54,821 nucleotides of DNA from contig NZ_JACOPW010000014.1 of assembly GCF_015461845.1 (NCBI RefSeq), positions 1 to 54,821 on the forward strand. Direction: 5' to 3'. The position numbers and the translations under genes were made by a program. How positions within the stretch are numbered: position 1 is the stretch's first letter; each line of letters starts with the position of its first letter. This DNA is from Pseudomonas mucoides. GTDB taxonomy: Bacteria; Pseudomonadota; Gammaproteobacteria; Pseudomonadales; Pseudomonadaceae. The notes beneath the pieces are model-generated. The model searched no databases. It was given only the letters and a program-made list of their open reading frames with translations, and was not told the origin of the DNA. Below are positions 1 to 8,273 of the stretch, piece by piece.

Positions 1-242
1 CAGCAGCCTCTGTTGCTGTCAAGCGGTTATTTTCAGAAGTTTTCAAAGTTTCGCTTGGAAATCTCTAACAACTTCAACCACTTGCGCTTCCGATCACTCG
101 GTAGCGGGAGGCGAATTCTACAGCGTTCCAATACTACGTCAAGTCTCTTTTTGAACTTTCTTTCCCCGTCCGAACGCCTGTACTACAGAGGCCTTTTCAG
201 CCCCCTCCCAAGCCGCATTGGCTGGGTAAACCAGCGACGCGA
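1..242. other. Non-coding left edge, unassigned
   Basis: No convincing gene is visible here. The segment lies downstream of the leftward small acidic gene. It has mixed composition, with pyrimidine-rich tracts around 150-180. Open frames crossing it continue antisense through the acidic gene and do not have the codon pattern of neighbouring genes. The text resembles intergenic sequence that I believe occurs in several copies in Pseudomonas genomes, which would explain a contig edge here. That is an impression, not a search result. Confidence 0.3.
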
Positions 243-491
243 CTACTCGGTCGTCCAGTCGAGATCGTCGTCCCACTCCTCATCGTCCTCAAAGTCCTCC
301 TCATCAACCTCCTCCGCTTCCGGTTGGTTAAGGAGGAAATCCTTACGACTCTCAGTAATTGCCCGTCTTAGTTCCTCCCCCTTCACGGGGCAGTTGAGCA
401 TTTGGGCGATGCGATCGATTTTTTTCGCCACGGCTTCCTCCAACGCATCGGCTACGACCCGATAGTGCGCGCTTTCGGGCACGGATGCCAA
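243..491 (-). CDS. Small acidic conserved hypothetical protein
   Basis: About 80 residues with a helical, charged N-terminal half (residues 5-50) and an extremely acidic tail (roughly residues 58-80, mostly Glu and Asp with Trp). No signal peptide, membrane segment or known catalytic motif is visible and I do not recognise a functional family. The longest frame opens with TTG at 489-491; an in-frame GTG at 480-482 is an equally good start because neither has a strong Shine-Dalgarno. It lies 20 bp downstream of the anti-sigma-like gene on the same strand, so it is probably the last gene of that operon. The acidic tail suggests a nucleic-acid-mimic or protein-binding role, but this is speculation. 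Confidence 0.6.
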   Translation of the reverse strand: MASVPESAHYRVVADALEEAVAKKIDRIAQMLNCPVKGEELRRAITESRKDFLLNQPEAEEVDEEDFEDDEEWDDDLDWTTE

Positions 492-511
492 ATGGCTGAC
501 CGTCTTGCAAC

Positions 512-1093
512 TCAGTTTCTGGGCATTTCCTTGAGTCGGGCCTCGACGTTTTCGTCAGGAAAGCGTTTGTGCAATGCCTTCATTAATGTATCTGCCGCCT
601 GTACCTGACCGGCATTCTGCAGGCGCACCACCTCACGCAGTTGCTCATCCAGCGCTATTGCCGGCGCCGCTGCACGTTTAGCAATTTTCGCCTCTTCGGC
701 CCTCTCGGCATTAATCGGCTCGCTCTGCGCGGGCGCAGCAACATCGGCCATCGGCGCCGCCGGGGCAGCCAGAGAGCGCGCAGCTTCTTTTTTGACGACC
801 GGGGCGGATGCCTTGGGCGCCGTGACGAAGTCATAGCCCGGCGATTGCTCCGGCGTACGCTGCGCCAACGCCAGCATCAACGCGACACCCACAAGGCTGG
901 CAAACGCAACCTGCCAGCGAGGCTTCTGGCACGCCTGAATCCAGCGCTGCCACAGGTTTGGCTTCGGCACCGGAGCTTCCTTATGGGCCACGGCAAGGAT
1001 CAATGAATCCAGATGAGCCGGCGGTTCACCCGTCGCGTGCTCACGAAAGTGCTTCACCACATCATCTTCAGGTGCAGGACGGGCGTCAGTCAT
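512..1093 (-). CDS. Putative anti-sigma factor (single-pass membrane protein)
   Basis: This 193-residue protein has a cytoplasmic N-terminal part (1-55), one predicted membrane segment (about 58-80), an Ala/Pro-rich linker and a C-terminal periplasmic segment rich in charged helices (150-190). That topology, together with a 4-bp ATGA overlap with the upstream ECF sigma gene, is typical of membrane anti-sigma factors that hold the sigma factor inactive. No zinc-binding HxxxCxxC motif is visible, so it would belong to the non-ZAS type. Its start at 1093 is supported by an AGGAGG-type site a few bases upstream. Function is inferred from topology and position; the sequence family is weakly conserved. 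Confidence 0.65.
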   Translation of the reverse strand: MTDARPAPEDDVVKHFREHATGEPPAHLDSLILAVAHKEAPVPKPNLWQRWIQACQKPRWQVAFASLVGVALMLALAQRTPEQSPGYDFVTAPKASAPVVKKEAARSLAAPAAPMADVAAPAQSEPINAERAEEAKIAKRAAAPAIALDEQLREVVRLQNAGQVQAADTLMKALHKRFPDENVEARLKEMPRN

Positions 1094-1656
1094 ATCAGTA
1101 CCTCCTCGGCCAGCAGCCGACGCAGTTTTTGCTGGGCGTAACGCAAACGGCTTTTGACGGTTTCCAGCGGTGCTCCAATGAGCATGGCGATCTGCGCCAG
1201 ATCGAGATTGCCATGGGCACGCAGGAGGAAGACCTCACGCTGGTCAGCAGGCAGATTTTGCAGCGCCGTTTCCAAGCGCTGACTGTCGCGACTCAGGCTT
1301 AGCAGTTGCTCCGGATCGGTCGCCTCATCAATGACTGCATGAGCCTGTTCGTCATAGCTGTCGTGCAAGGGGTTGTGGACTCCGTGCTTACGCCAGTGAT
1401 CGATCAGTCGATTACGGGCGATCTGGTAAAGCCACGTACGAAAGTTCGCCCGACCTTGTGGCTGACTGGTACTGCGAATCAGGCTCAGCCAAGTGTCCTG
1501 GTAAACCTCTTCGGCCAGCTCGGGTTTACCGCTGAGGCCGAGCAGGAATCGATAGAGGCCCAAACGATGGCGAGCGTACAAGATCTCGAACGCTGGCCCG
1601 TCACCTGCTCGATAACGGGCCAGCAGCGCTTCGTCGCCCGGCTCAAGAGCTGACAT
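1090..1656 (-). CDS. ECF-family RNA polymerase sigma factor
   Basis: A 188-residue sigma-70-family protein of the extracytoplasmic-function class. Region 2 (about 25-92) contains the AEEVYQDTWL and FRTWLYQIARNRLIDHWR stretches typical of sigma2. Region 4 (about 130-182) contains a helix-turn-helix ending in ETVKSRLRYAQQKLRR. The start at 1656 is preferred over a longer frame because AGGAGG lies at 1668-1673, eleven bases upstream, and because this start just clears the stop of the upstream von Willebrand gene (1658). It overlaps the putative anti-sigma gene by 4 bp. The gene order lipoprotein, sigma, anti-sigma suggests a surface-sensing or envelope-stress circuit, but the stimulus is not evident. 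Confidence 0.9.
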   Translation of the reverse strand: MSALEPGDEALLARYRAGDGPAFEILYARHRLGLYRFLLGLSGKPELAEEVYQDTWLSLIRSTSQPQGRANFRTWLYQIARNRLIDHWRKHGVHNPLHDSYDEQAHAVIDEATDPEQLLSLSRDSQRLETALQNLPADQREVFLLRAHGNLDLAQIAMLIGAPLETVKSRLRYAQQKLRRLLAEEVLI

Positions 1657-1657
1657 G

Positions 1658-3361
1658 TCAGTTGTAGCCTCCTTTAATAAGCGGCTCACTGTTCGATGCC
1701 GTCGTGGTGCGCAGGCTTTGTGCTAACGCTACCAACTGCACGAACTCGGCACGCAGCCCGAATCGATCCTCTCCCCGCGCACCGCGAGCCAGTGCTTGCG
1801 TGTCCCTCAAACTGAAATCACCGGTATACCGCCCATCTTTAAGCTGCTGGGAAAACGCGGCGACGGCCGCCGCAAACCTCAGGTCATCGCTGGCTTTGCC
1901 GGATTGACTGTCAGTGATGGGTCGCTCGATCAAGCGACTATTCCCACCTTCGGGCAGCTGATACCTCACTCGCAGCATCGCCAGTTCTCCGGAACTCCCG
2001 GAAACGGACGACTCAGGTTTGCCATAGCGCAAAGGCTCCAGCCATCCCTTCTCACCCTTGGGCACAATTTCATACAGCGCCGTCACCGTGTGCCCTGCAC
2101 CGATCTCGCCCGCATCGACTTTGTCGTTGCTGAAATCCTCGCGCTTCAACGTCCGATTTTCATACCCCAACAGTCGATACTCGCTGACCTGAGCCGGATT
2201 GAACTCCACTTGCAGCTTGACGTTCTTCGCCACGACCGCGAGCGTTGAGCCGAGCTGATCCACCAGCACCTTGCGCGCTTCACGCAGGTTGTCGATGTAG
2301 GCGTAGTTACCGTCCCCGGCGTCGGCCAGTTGCTCCATCAGGTGTTCATTGTAGTTATCCACCCCAAAACCCAGGGTCGTCAGGGAAACGCCAGTCTTGC
2401 GTTTATCCACAGCCAGTTGCTTGAGGCTATCGAAATCGCTGATGCCGACATTGAAGTCACCGTCGGTGGCCAGCAGGATGCGGTTGATTCCCTTGGGGAT
2501 AAACGCCTGCTGCGCCATTTGATAGGCCAGTTCGATGCCCGACGCGCCAGCGGTCGAACCGCCGGCGGTCAATTGATCGATTGCTGTACGAATTTTCGCC
2601 TTTTCGCGTCCGGAAGTTGGCTCGAGCACCACACGCGAATCGCCAGCGTAGACCACCAACGAAACACGATCCTGTTCGCGCAATTGATCAACCAGCAATT
2701 TCAGGGTGCTTTTGACCAGCGGCAGACCTTCGCGGCGGTCCATTGAACCGGACACGTCCACCAGAAACACCAGGTTCGCCGGGGCCAGTTCCGCTACCGC
2801 GCGGTCAGACGCCTTGATGCCGATGCGCAGCAGGCGCGTATGCGGGTTCCAGGGTGACGATGCCACTTCAGTGGTCACGCCGAATGGCGAGCCGTCGGTG
2901 GGTAACGGATAGTCGTAGGGGAAGTAATTGACCATTTCCTCCAGGCGCACAGCGCCGTCGGGAGGCAAGCGCCCCTGATTCAGTAACCGTCGGACGTTGG
3001 CGTAAGCGCCAGTATCCACATCGGCACTGAAGGTCGAGACCGGCGCCTCGGCCACGCTGTGGATGGGGTTGTCCGCCAGCGCCTGGTATTGCTCTCGCTG
3101 TTCATCCCGATACCCCGGTGGGAATGACTCAGGTGCAACACTTGCGACCGGTGCCGGACGTGCGCTGCGCTTGGCCATCGACCTATCCGCCAGCGGCGCT
3201 TCACTGCGCACCACCCCAGCCGCCTTCATCTCGCTTTGAGCCGGTGGCGACACTTGCGCGGAATCGGGTGCGGAGGAAACGCCGCAACCGGCGATGGCCA
3301 GCAGCAACCCGGTGGTGAATCCCTGGGCGGCCGGGCGGAGGAAATGCAGAGGGAGGGACAT
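1658..3361 (-). CDS. von Willebrand factor A-domain lipoprotein (YfbK type)
   Basis: A 567-residue predicted lipoprotein. Residues 1-26 form a signal peptide with the lipobox IAGC (lipidated Cys26), followed by a low-complexity linker, an N-terminal von Willebrand-associated domain (about 85-180), and a VWA domain (about 195-370) with an intact MIDAS motif D202-V-S-G-S206. A C-terminal DUF3520-like region follows (about 380-555). The architecture matches E. coli YfbK-type proteins of unknown function. It ends one base before the ECF sigma start, whose ribosome-binding site lies inside this coding sequence, so translation of the two is likely coupled. Metal-dependent protein binding at the envelope is the likely role. 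The promoter should lie in 3362-3449. Confidence 0.85.
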   Translation of the reverse strand: MSLPLHFLRPAAQGFTTGLLLAIAGCGVSSAPDSAQVSPPAQSEMKAAGVVRSEAPLADRSMAKRSARPAPVASVAPESFPPGYRDEQREQYQALADNPIHSVAEAPVSTFSADVDTGAYANVRRLLNQGRLPPDGAVRLEEMVNYFPYDYPLPTDGSPFGVTTEVASSPWNPHTRLLRIGIKASDRAVAELAPANLVFLVDVSGSMDRREGLPLVKSTLKLLVDQLREQDRVSLVVYAGDSRVVLEPTSGREKAKIRTAIDQLTAGGSTAGASGIELAYQMAQQAFIPKGINRILLATDGDFNVGISDFDSLKQLAVDKRKTGVSLTTLGFGVDNYNEHLMEQLADAGDGNYAYIDNLREARKVLVDQLGSTLAVVAKNVKLQVEFNPAQVSEYRLLGYENRTLKREDFSNDKVDAGEIGAGHTVTALYEIVPKGEKGWLEPLRYGKPESSVSGSSGELAMLRVRYQLPEGGNSRLIERPITDSQSGKASDDLRFAAAVAAFSQQLKDGRYTGDFSLRDTQALARGARGEDRFGLRAEFVQLVALAQSLRTTTASNSEPLIKGGYN

Positions 3362-3449
3362 GGGGGCTGACCTCAGGAGGAAATTGATCCATTCATCCTC
3401 TGAGACGAGCTCCCGTTCAGGTTCGGGTTAAACCGGCTGAAAATTAAAC

Positions 3450-4010
3450 TCAGCGGTGGTAACGGCGCACCACGCTGCTGTTCCTCAGCACATGACCTTT
3501 GATTTTTTCCAGCAGTTGCGCACGCGTCAGGCCGGCAGGCAAGGCGTCTGGAGCGAGGTCCAGCGCATACAACTGAATAATGTAGTGATGGGCGCTGTCG
3601 CCAGTCGGTGGGCAGGGCCCCATGTAACCGGGGGTGCCTTTGCTGTTGGTGCCGCTGACACCTTCAAGGGCTGATTTTGCCCCGACGCCGGCAGGAATCT
3701 GGTGCGTGGTGGCCTTGATGCCGTAATGCACCCAATGATCAACACCTTGGCCCTTTTGGCCGTCCGGGTCGTGCATGACGATGGCATAACTCAGTGTTCC
3801 CGCCGGACCGGTGTTCCAGTTCAGCGCCGGTGACGCATTGTGTCCGCCACAACCCGGAGCATCGCTGGCAGCCGCCGAGGTAAACAGCCGGTCATCCGTT
3901 ACACCTGGAATGTTCAGGGTGAAACGCTCCTGGGCCTGCGCCGGAAATTGCACGCAAAGGGCGACTGCAACGGCCGCCAGCCAAGGGTTCAGAGAGGTCA
4001 ATCGGGTCAT
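3450..4010 (-). CDS. YbhB/YbcL-type PEBP (Raf kinase inhibitor-like) protein, secreted
   Basis: A 186-residue protein of the phosphatidylethanolamine-binding protein family. Residues 1-27 form a Sec signal peptide ending at AQA. The family signatures are visible: a D-x-x-GCGG-HNASPAL stretch near residue 45, the anion-pocket MHDPDG segment, DHWVHYGI, and a GYMGPCPPTGDSAHHY segment near 130. Cys residues in the first and third segments may form a disulfide. The start at 4010 is chosen because it begins the signal peptide; a longer frame would overlap the divergent reductase gene. Family function is ligand binding in the periplasm; the ligand is unknown. It is divergent from the Rieske/FAD gene across 138 bp. 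Confidence 0.85.
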   Translation of the reverse strand: MTRLTSLNPWLAAVAVALCVQFPAQAQERFTLNIPGVTDDRLFTSAAASDAPGCGGHNASPALNWNTGPAGTLSYAIVMHDPDGQKGQGVDHWVHYGIKATTHQIPAGVGAKSALEGVSGTNSKGTPGYMGPCPPTGDSAHHYIIQLYALDLAPDALPAGLTRAQLLEKIKGHVLRNSSVVRRYHR

Positions 4011-4148
4011 TCCGGAGCACCTTGTGCGGATAGGGCCGTCGTCGGCTTGCGAACTATAGCTGTACCGTTCGTGCGGTGGCAGTGGGAATTGGCTGAACCT
4101 CGCGTAAAGCGCCAAACTCTTAAGTGAAAGTCTGTCTGGAGAGCCATC

Positions 4149-5678
4149 ATGGCACTGCACCGCGTTGCGCATTTCGCCGATGTGTCCGAGAGCCGGGGCC
4201 TTGAAGTCCGGGTTGCAGACACCAAAATCGTTTTGTTGCGAGTGGGCGATCAGTTACGCGCCTATCAGGGCGAATGCCCGCATGCCGGGGCACCGTTGGC
4301 GGAAGGCGCGCTGTGCCACGGACGCTTGATCTGCCCGTGGCACAAAGCGGCGTATCGGATTGAGGACGGGGCATTGTGCGAACCGCCGGCCCTGGACAGT
4401 CTCAAGCGCTATCCGCTGGAAGTACGCGAGGGCGAGATCTGGGTCGACGACCAGCCATTAGCCGATGCGCATACACCGCCGGCAGACGACGAACGGACAT
4501 TTGTCATCGTCGGGGCCGGGGCGGCCGGTACGGCGTGTGCGGCGGCGCTGCGCGAAAAGGGCTTCGGCGGCCAAGTGCTGCTGATCGACCGCGAAGTCGA
4601 TGCCGGCTACGACCGCACCGTCCTGAGCAAATTTGTTATCGCCGGGGAGATGCCGCCGGAAGAAATCCCGCCGCTGAGGGACGAGGCGTTTTATCGCGAA
4701 CAGCGTATCGAGCGCATCAGCGGTGAAGTCGCCAGCCTGGACTCGTCGAGCAAAACCCTGCGGCTGACTGAGGGTCGATCGTTGAGGTATGACGCCGCGT
4801 TGCTTGCCACCGGCGGCAAGCCCAATCCTCTCACGCTGCCTGGCGCGGATTTGCCGCAAGTGTTCGTGTTGCGCTCAAAAGATCAGGCACGGGAGATTCT
4901 GCAGGCGGCAAAACCCGGCCAGCGCGCAGTAATCATCGGCGACAGCTTTATAGCACTGGAATCCGCGTCAGCCCTGCGTGAATACGGCTTGGAAGTGACT
5001 GTTCTGGCCCGGCATGCCATCCCCTTCGTCGCGCAATTTGGCGAAACCGTCGGCAAAGCGATTCGCGCCCTTCATGAGGCCAATGGCGTGGTGTTTCATA
5101 CCGAAGGCGAAGCCTCTTATATAGAAGGCACGGAAAACGTCGAAGCGGTGTGCCTGGACAATGGTCAACGTTTGCCGGCGGACCTGGTGCTGGCCGGCAT
5201 CGGCGTCACCCCCGCAACCGATCCGTTTACCGATCTGCCCAAGGAAAAAGACCGCTCGCTGAAGGTCGATGGCGCCATGCGCGTTACCGACGGGGTGTGG
5301 GCAGTCGGCGATATTGCGACCTTCCCGCTCAACGGCCAGCCTCAGCGCATCGAGCATTGGCGCCTGGCTCAACAACAGGCGCGGATCGCCGCCGCGAATA
5401 TGCTAGGCGCTGACGAGCATTACCTCGACGTACCGTATTTCTGGACCTGGCACTTCGGCAAAAACTACGACTATCTCGGCCATGCCGAAGCCTGGGACGA
5501 AGTGGAGTTCAAGGGTGATCCCTACCGCCCGCCCTTTATAGGCCTGTTCGGCAAGAACGGCGTAGTGGCGGCTGCGGTTGCCTGCGATGAAGAACGGGCC
5601 ATGGCGCTGCTCGCCGAACGCATGAAGCAGCCGCTCTCAATGGATGAAGCGTGGCAACTGATTCGGGACATGAGTTAG
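4149..5678 (+). CDS. Rieske-domain FAD/NAD(P)H oxidoreductase (AIF-like)
   Basis: A 509-residue fusion protein. The N-terminal Rieske [2Fe-2S] domain (1-105) has ligands C43-x-H45 and C62-x2-H65. It is followed by a pyridine-nucleotide-disulfide oxidoreductase with the FAD dinucleotide motif GAGAAG at 122-127, an NAD-binding half around 255-290 and a conserved GD-containing FAD motif (WAVGDIA) near 383. A C-terminal reductase domain follows (420-509). Such fusions pass electrons from NAD(P)H to an internal iron-sulfur cluster. They resemble eukaryotic apoptosis-inducing-factor-like proteins and ferredoxin reductases of dioxygenase systems, but no oxygenase partner is encoded nearby, so the acceptor is unknown. 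A hairpin terminator follows 20 bp after the stop. Confidence 0.9.
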   Translation: MALHRVAHFADVSESRGLEVRVADTKIVLLRVGDQLRAYQGECPHAGAPLAEGALCHGRLICPWHKAAYRIEDGALCEPPALDSLKRYPLEVREGEIWVDDQPLADAHTPPADDERTFVIVGAGAAGTACAAALREKGFGGQVLLIDREVDAGYDRTVLSKFVIAGEMPPEEIPPLRDEAFYREQRIERISGEVASLDSSSKTLRLTEGRSLRYDAALLATGGKPNPLTLPGADLPQVFVLRSKDQAREILQAAKPGQRAVIIGDSFIALESASALREYGLEVTVLARHAIPFVAQFGETVGKAIRALHEANGVVFHTEGEASYIEGTENVEAVCLDNGQRLPADLVLAGIGVTPATDPFTDLPKEKDRSLKVDGAMRVTDGVWAVGDIATFPLNGQPQRIEHWRLAQQQARIAAANMLGADEHYLDVPYFWTWHFGKNYDYLGHAEAWDEVEFKGDPYRPPFIGLFGKNGVVAAAVACDEERAMALLAERMKQPLSMDEAWQLIRDMS

Positions 5679-5696
5679 CAGGCAAACACCCGACAG

Positions 5697-5741
5697 CAAA
5701 ACGCCCGGCCTCTGCGTGCAGCAGAAGTCGGGCGTTGTTTT
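5697..5741. terminator. Bidirectional intrinsic terminator
   Basis: Arms AACGCCCG (5700-5707) and CGGGCGTT (5729-5736), with an inner TCTGC/GCAGA helix and flanking T-tracts on both strands. It separates the convergent reductase gene (plus) and YdgA-like gene (minus). Confidence 0.8.
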
Positions 5742-5753
5742 GAACGACTGGTT

Positions 5754-7262
5754 TTATTCCTGGATTTCAGCACCACCACCGATTTTGCTCATCACGAAGC
5801 CCACAAACTCTTCTACGGTCATTTTCTGGCCGTTGAATTCCACCTGATTGTTGGCGTAGTGAAATTTGCTGACGATGTTGTTGCCGTCCAGTTTGGCGAA
5901 TTGCGTACCGACCGCCATGCTGCCGAACATGTCGGCCGTGGCGGTCGCCTGGTCGGCGATGAGCTTGGCGTCGGTCTGACCATCAAGCTGGCTTTGCACG
6001 GTGAACACGTCGACGAGCATTGGCTTGGACACTTTTACATTGATATCCAGCAGTGCAATCAACTGTTGAGTCAGTTGATCGGGCGGCAGGTCCATGGTCG
6101 GTGGTTTGGTCAGGTCGAGCACCAGATTGGCGCGGCTTTCGCCATTGGTGGTGTTGAACGACAGGTTTTCCAACGCCACCTGCGGGCCGGCAGCCAGCAG
6201 TTTTTCAAGGCCTGTTTTGACCTGCGCCTCTTCGGCCGGGGTCAGGACCAGTTCTGGAGACGGCTGACCGGCCGCAGCGGCCTCGGCGGCGGCTTTCTCG
6301 TAAGGCTGCAGTTTGGTCTGGTAGACCTGCATCAGCGACATGGTCGCCGGGATATCGAGGTTCTTCAGGCTCATGGCCATTTGCGCGGAACCGACCGCCT
6401 TGCCGTTCACCGACACTTCACCCACTTTGTAATCGGCACGCCCCGAAGCGCTGGTGCCCGATTCCTCGGTCAGGTTTTTCATTTCAAATTTCTTCAGGCC
6501 CAGCACCGATTGCTTGGGACCGAAGGTGGATTTGCTGTCGCTCAGCTCGAGGGTGTTCTCGCCGGTGTAAAAACCGTAAGTGCTTTTTACCAGGTTACTG
6601 GCCATGGTCAGGCCATTGAGCTCGACCTTCACCGGGGTCTGATCTTCAGCCACGGTGGTCAGCGTCAGGCTGTCCATGTAGCCGTTGGCCTTGATCTTCT
6701 GGGCCTGGGCGCTGGCGGCGACTTCGAGGTTCAAACCGGAGAATTTCAGGTTGGACTTGTCATCCAGCGCGACATCCAGTGGCAGGAATTCGAGGGTGCC
6801 ATTGGTGGCGTTGTCGTAACCGATGTTGACCACGCCGGTGAGCGGGGATTTGTCTTTGGCGGCAGCAAACCATTTCTCGGTGAGCGGGGTGCGTTCCAGT
6901 TCGTAGTGACTGGTGGCCATGACCGGCAACCACTTCAACGAGACCAGACGCGAGAACGGCAGCGGGCCATGTTCGATGTGGTCGACAAAGAGCAACTCAA
7001 TCGGGGCTTCACCAAACATCTCGCCTTCGCCCTTGAGGCGGTAGTGCGCGGTGCTGCTGAACACATGACGCTCAAGCGACACCAGCTCCAGCGAGGCCGT
7101 GCCATTGGAACCGACCAGCGCAGCCTTCAGCTCTTTGTTGGCGTCGGCGATCGAGGTGTTCAACACGCCTTCGATTTTGGTCCCGGTGTACCAGGCTCCA
7201 CCCGCGCTGATTGCACCGATGGCTACGACGATTCCAAGAAGCACGCCTGCTGATTTATTCAT
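5754..7262 (-). CDS. YdgA/DUF945 family periplasmic protein
   Basis: A 502-residue protein with an N-terminal membrane anchor or uncleaved signal (about 5-27, MNKSAGVLLGIVVAIG), then a long beta-rich periplasmic body. The body contains the family landmarks: a GxxYTGTKIEG segment just after the anchor, an FxxxEHVFSSxAxY-like region, and repeated short beta-strand pairs. The family (DUF945, E. coli YdgA) is inner-membrane anchored and periplasmic, of unresolved function, and has structural resemblance to AsmA-like or lipid-handling proteins. The start at 7262 (ATG) is preferred to an in-frame TTG five codons earlier. It is a single gene between the terminator and a REPIN-bearing intergenic region. 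Confidence 0.85.
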   Translation of the reverse strand: MNKSAGVLLGIVVAIGAISAGGAWYTGTKIEGVLNTSIADANKELKAALVGSNGTASLELVSLERHVFSSTAHYRLKGEGEMFGEAPIELLFVDHIEHGPLPFSRLVSLKWLPVMATSHYELERTPLTEKWFAAAKDKSPLTGVVNIGYDNATNGTLEFLPLDVALDDKSNLKFSGLNLEVAASAQAQKIKANGYMDSLTLTTVAEDQTPVKVELNGLTMASNLVKSTYGFYTGENTLELSDSKSTFGPKQSVLGLKKFEMKNLTEESGTSASGRADYKVGEVSVNGKAVGSAQMAMSLKNLDIPATMSLMQVYQTKLQPYEKAAAEAAAAGQPSPELVLTPAEEAQVKTGLEKLLAAGPQVALENLSFNTTNGESRANLVLDLTKPPTMDLPPDQLTQQLIALLDINVKVSKPMLVDVFTVQSQLDGQTDAKLIADQATATADMFGSMAVGTQFAKLDGNNIVSKFHYANNQVEFNGQKMTVEEFVGFVMSKIGGGAEIQE

Positions 7263-7453
7263 GAATGACCCAGTCAATGTCCGTTGTTTGAAGGTGTCGT
7301 CGTCTTCCCTGAACCCTTGAGGGGGTTGCGGCTCGACTCCGCTAAAAGTGGGGTGGAGATTAGCACTAGGCGCATCGGGCGGCCCAATGTTTAAAGGTTA
7401 AAGAGTGTCTATGGACTACTCGGGACGGTTGAGAGTTTCGGCGGATATGAAAT

Positions 7454-7536
7454 CGCCATCGCGAGCAGGCTCACTCCTACAAAGGTTATGTGTCGTTCAC
7501 AGAACCCTTGTAGGAGTGAGCCTGCTCGCGATGGCG
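7454..7536. repeat. REPIN: paired REP palindromes
   Basis: Two inverted REP copies (7454-7482 and 7508-7536) form a 29-bp perfect inverted repeat around a 25-bp spacer. Each contains the core CGCGAGCAGGCTCACTCC or its complement. These are the REP sequences mobilised by RAYT transposases in Pseudomonas. No RAYT gene lies in this window. Confidence 0.9.
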
Positions 7537-7555
7537 TCATCCCAGCCAACACACA

Positions 7556-8191
7556 TCAGGAATACTGCACTTCCATCTCATCCAGCTGATGATCAAAGCT
7601 CTTGAGCCGCGCCGTCCACGTATACACCAGCACCTCAAAGTCGCGGTTGATCACCGCCCCGCCGGTCACCTCCGAGCGCGGATCACAGACGTCGAGTTGA
7701 TAGCGTTCCCGCGCCATCTTGGTGGCGACATCCGACAGCTCGCGGGCATTGTTGAGCCAGTGCCAGCCGTCCTCGGACACCTGTTTATCCAACGCCAGGC
7801 ATTGCTTCTTCAAGGTTTCGAGGCTTTTTTCCAGCGGTGTGCCAGTGAGTTCGCCCATGACTTCCTGGAACGTGCGCCCCGGTTGCCAGTAGCTGCCCCA
7901 GAAATATTGGTCAAACACCGTTTCGACACGACGCAGCGCCACCTTGGTATCCCAGATCAGCACCAGGGTCTTGCCTTGTTCGAATTGTCTTTTTTTGATG
8001 CGCTGACCCTGGACGGAAGCCCAGGCCACCACCACGATCGCCATCACGGCGATGAGCGCGGTGGCGCTGTCGAGAAACACCAGCGCCTTGTCGATCTGGT
8101 GGGCCAGCATGATGCCGTAGAAATAGGTGGCCGACAGCAAAACCAATGCTGCAATAGCGCACCAAAAGCCAGGAGCATAAGGGTTTTTCAT
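7556..8191 (-). CDS. Hypothetical protein with two N-terminal membrane segments
   Basis: A 211-residue protein. Two hydrophobic helices lie at about 8-28 and 42-62, separated by a short DKALVFLDS loop. A soluble, mainly helical domain (65-211) follows, rich in charged residues and Trp, with a possible coiled coil near 115-140. I do not recognise a family. Small Pseudomonas membrane proteins with this layout are usually annotated as hypothetical. It is transcribed on the minus strand and flanked by a REPIN at its 3' end and the outer-membrane-factor gene, with an 82-bp gap, so it could be transcribed alone or as the tail of the efflux operon's readthrough. No function is assigned. Confidence 0.65.
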   Translation of the reverse strand: MKNPYAPGFWCAIAALVLLSATYFYGIMLAHQIDKALVFLDSATALIAVMAIVVVAWASVQGQRIKKRQFEQGKTLVLIWDTKVALRRVETVFDQYFWGSYWQPGRTFQEVMGELTGTPLEKSLETLKKQCLALDKQVSEDGWHWLNNARELSDVATKMARERYQLDVCDPRSEVTGGAVINRDFEVLVYTWTARLKSFDHQLDEMEVQYS

Positions 8192-8273
8192 TATTTTTAA
8201 TCCCCATGACCAACGCGAGCTTGATCGATGAAGTCGACTCGCGACTCCATCAAATCAAAGCATAGCAACGGCC

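Noticed and set aside
3404..3429. ECF-type promoter (AACC, 18-bp spacer, CGTC) ahead of the von Willebrand gene
   Set aside because: Spacing and hexamers deviate from common ECF motifs and a similar match is expected by chance; not listed as a feature.
5859..7253. 464-codon plus-strand frame over the YdgA-like gene
   Set aside because: Antisense to a family-recognisable protein, with Gln/His/Arg-rich nonsense composition typical of shadow frames.
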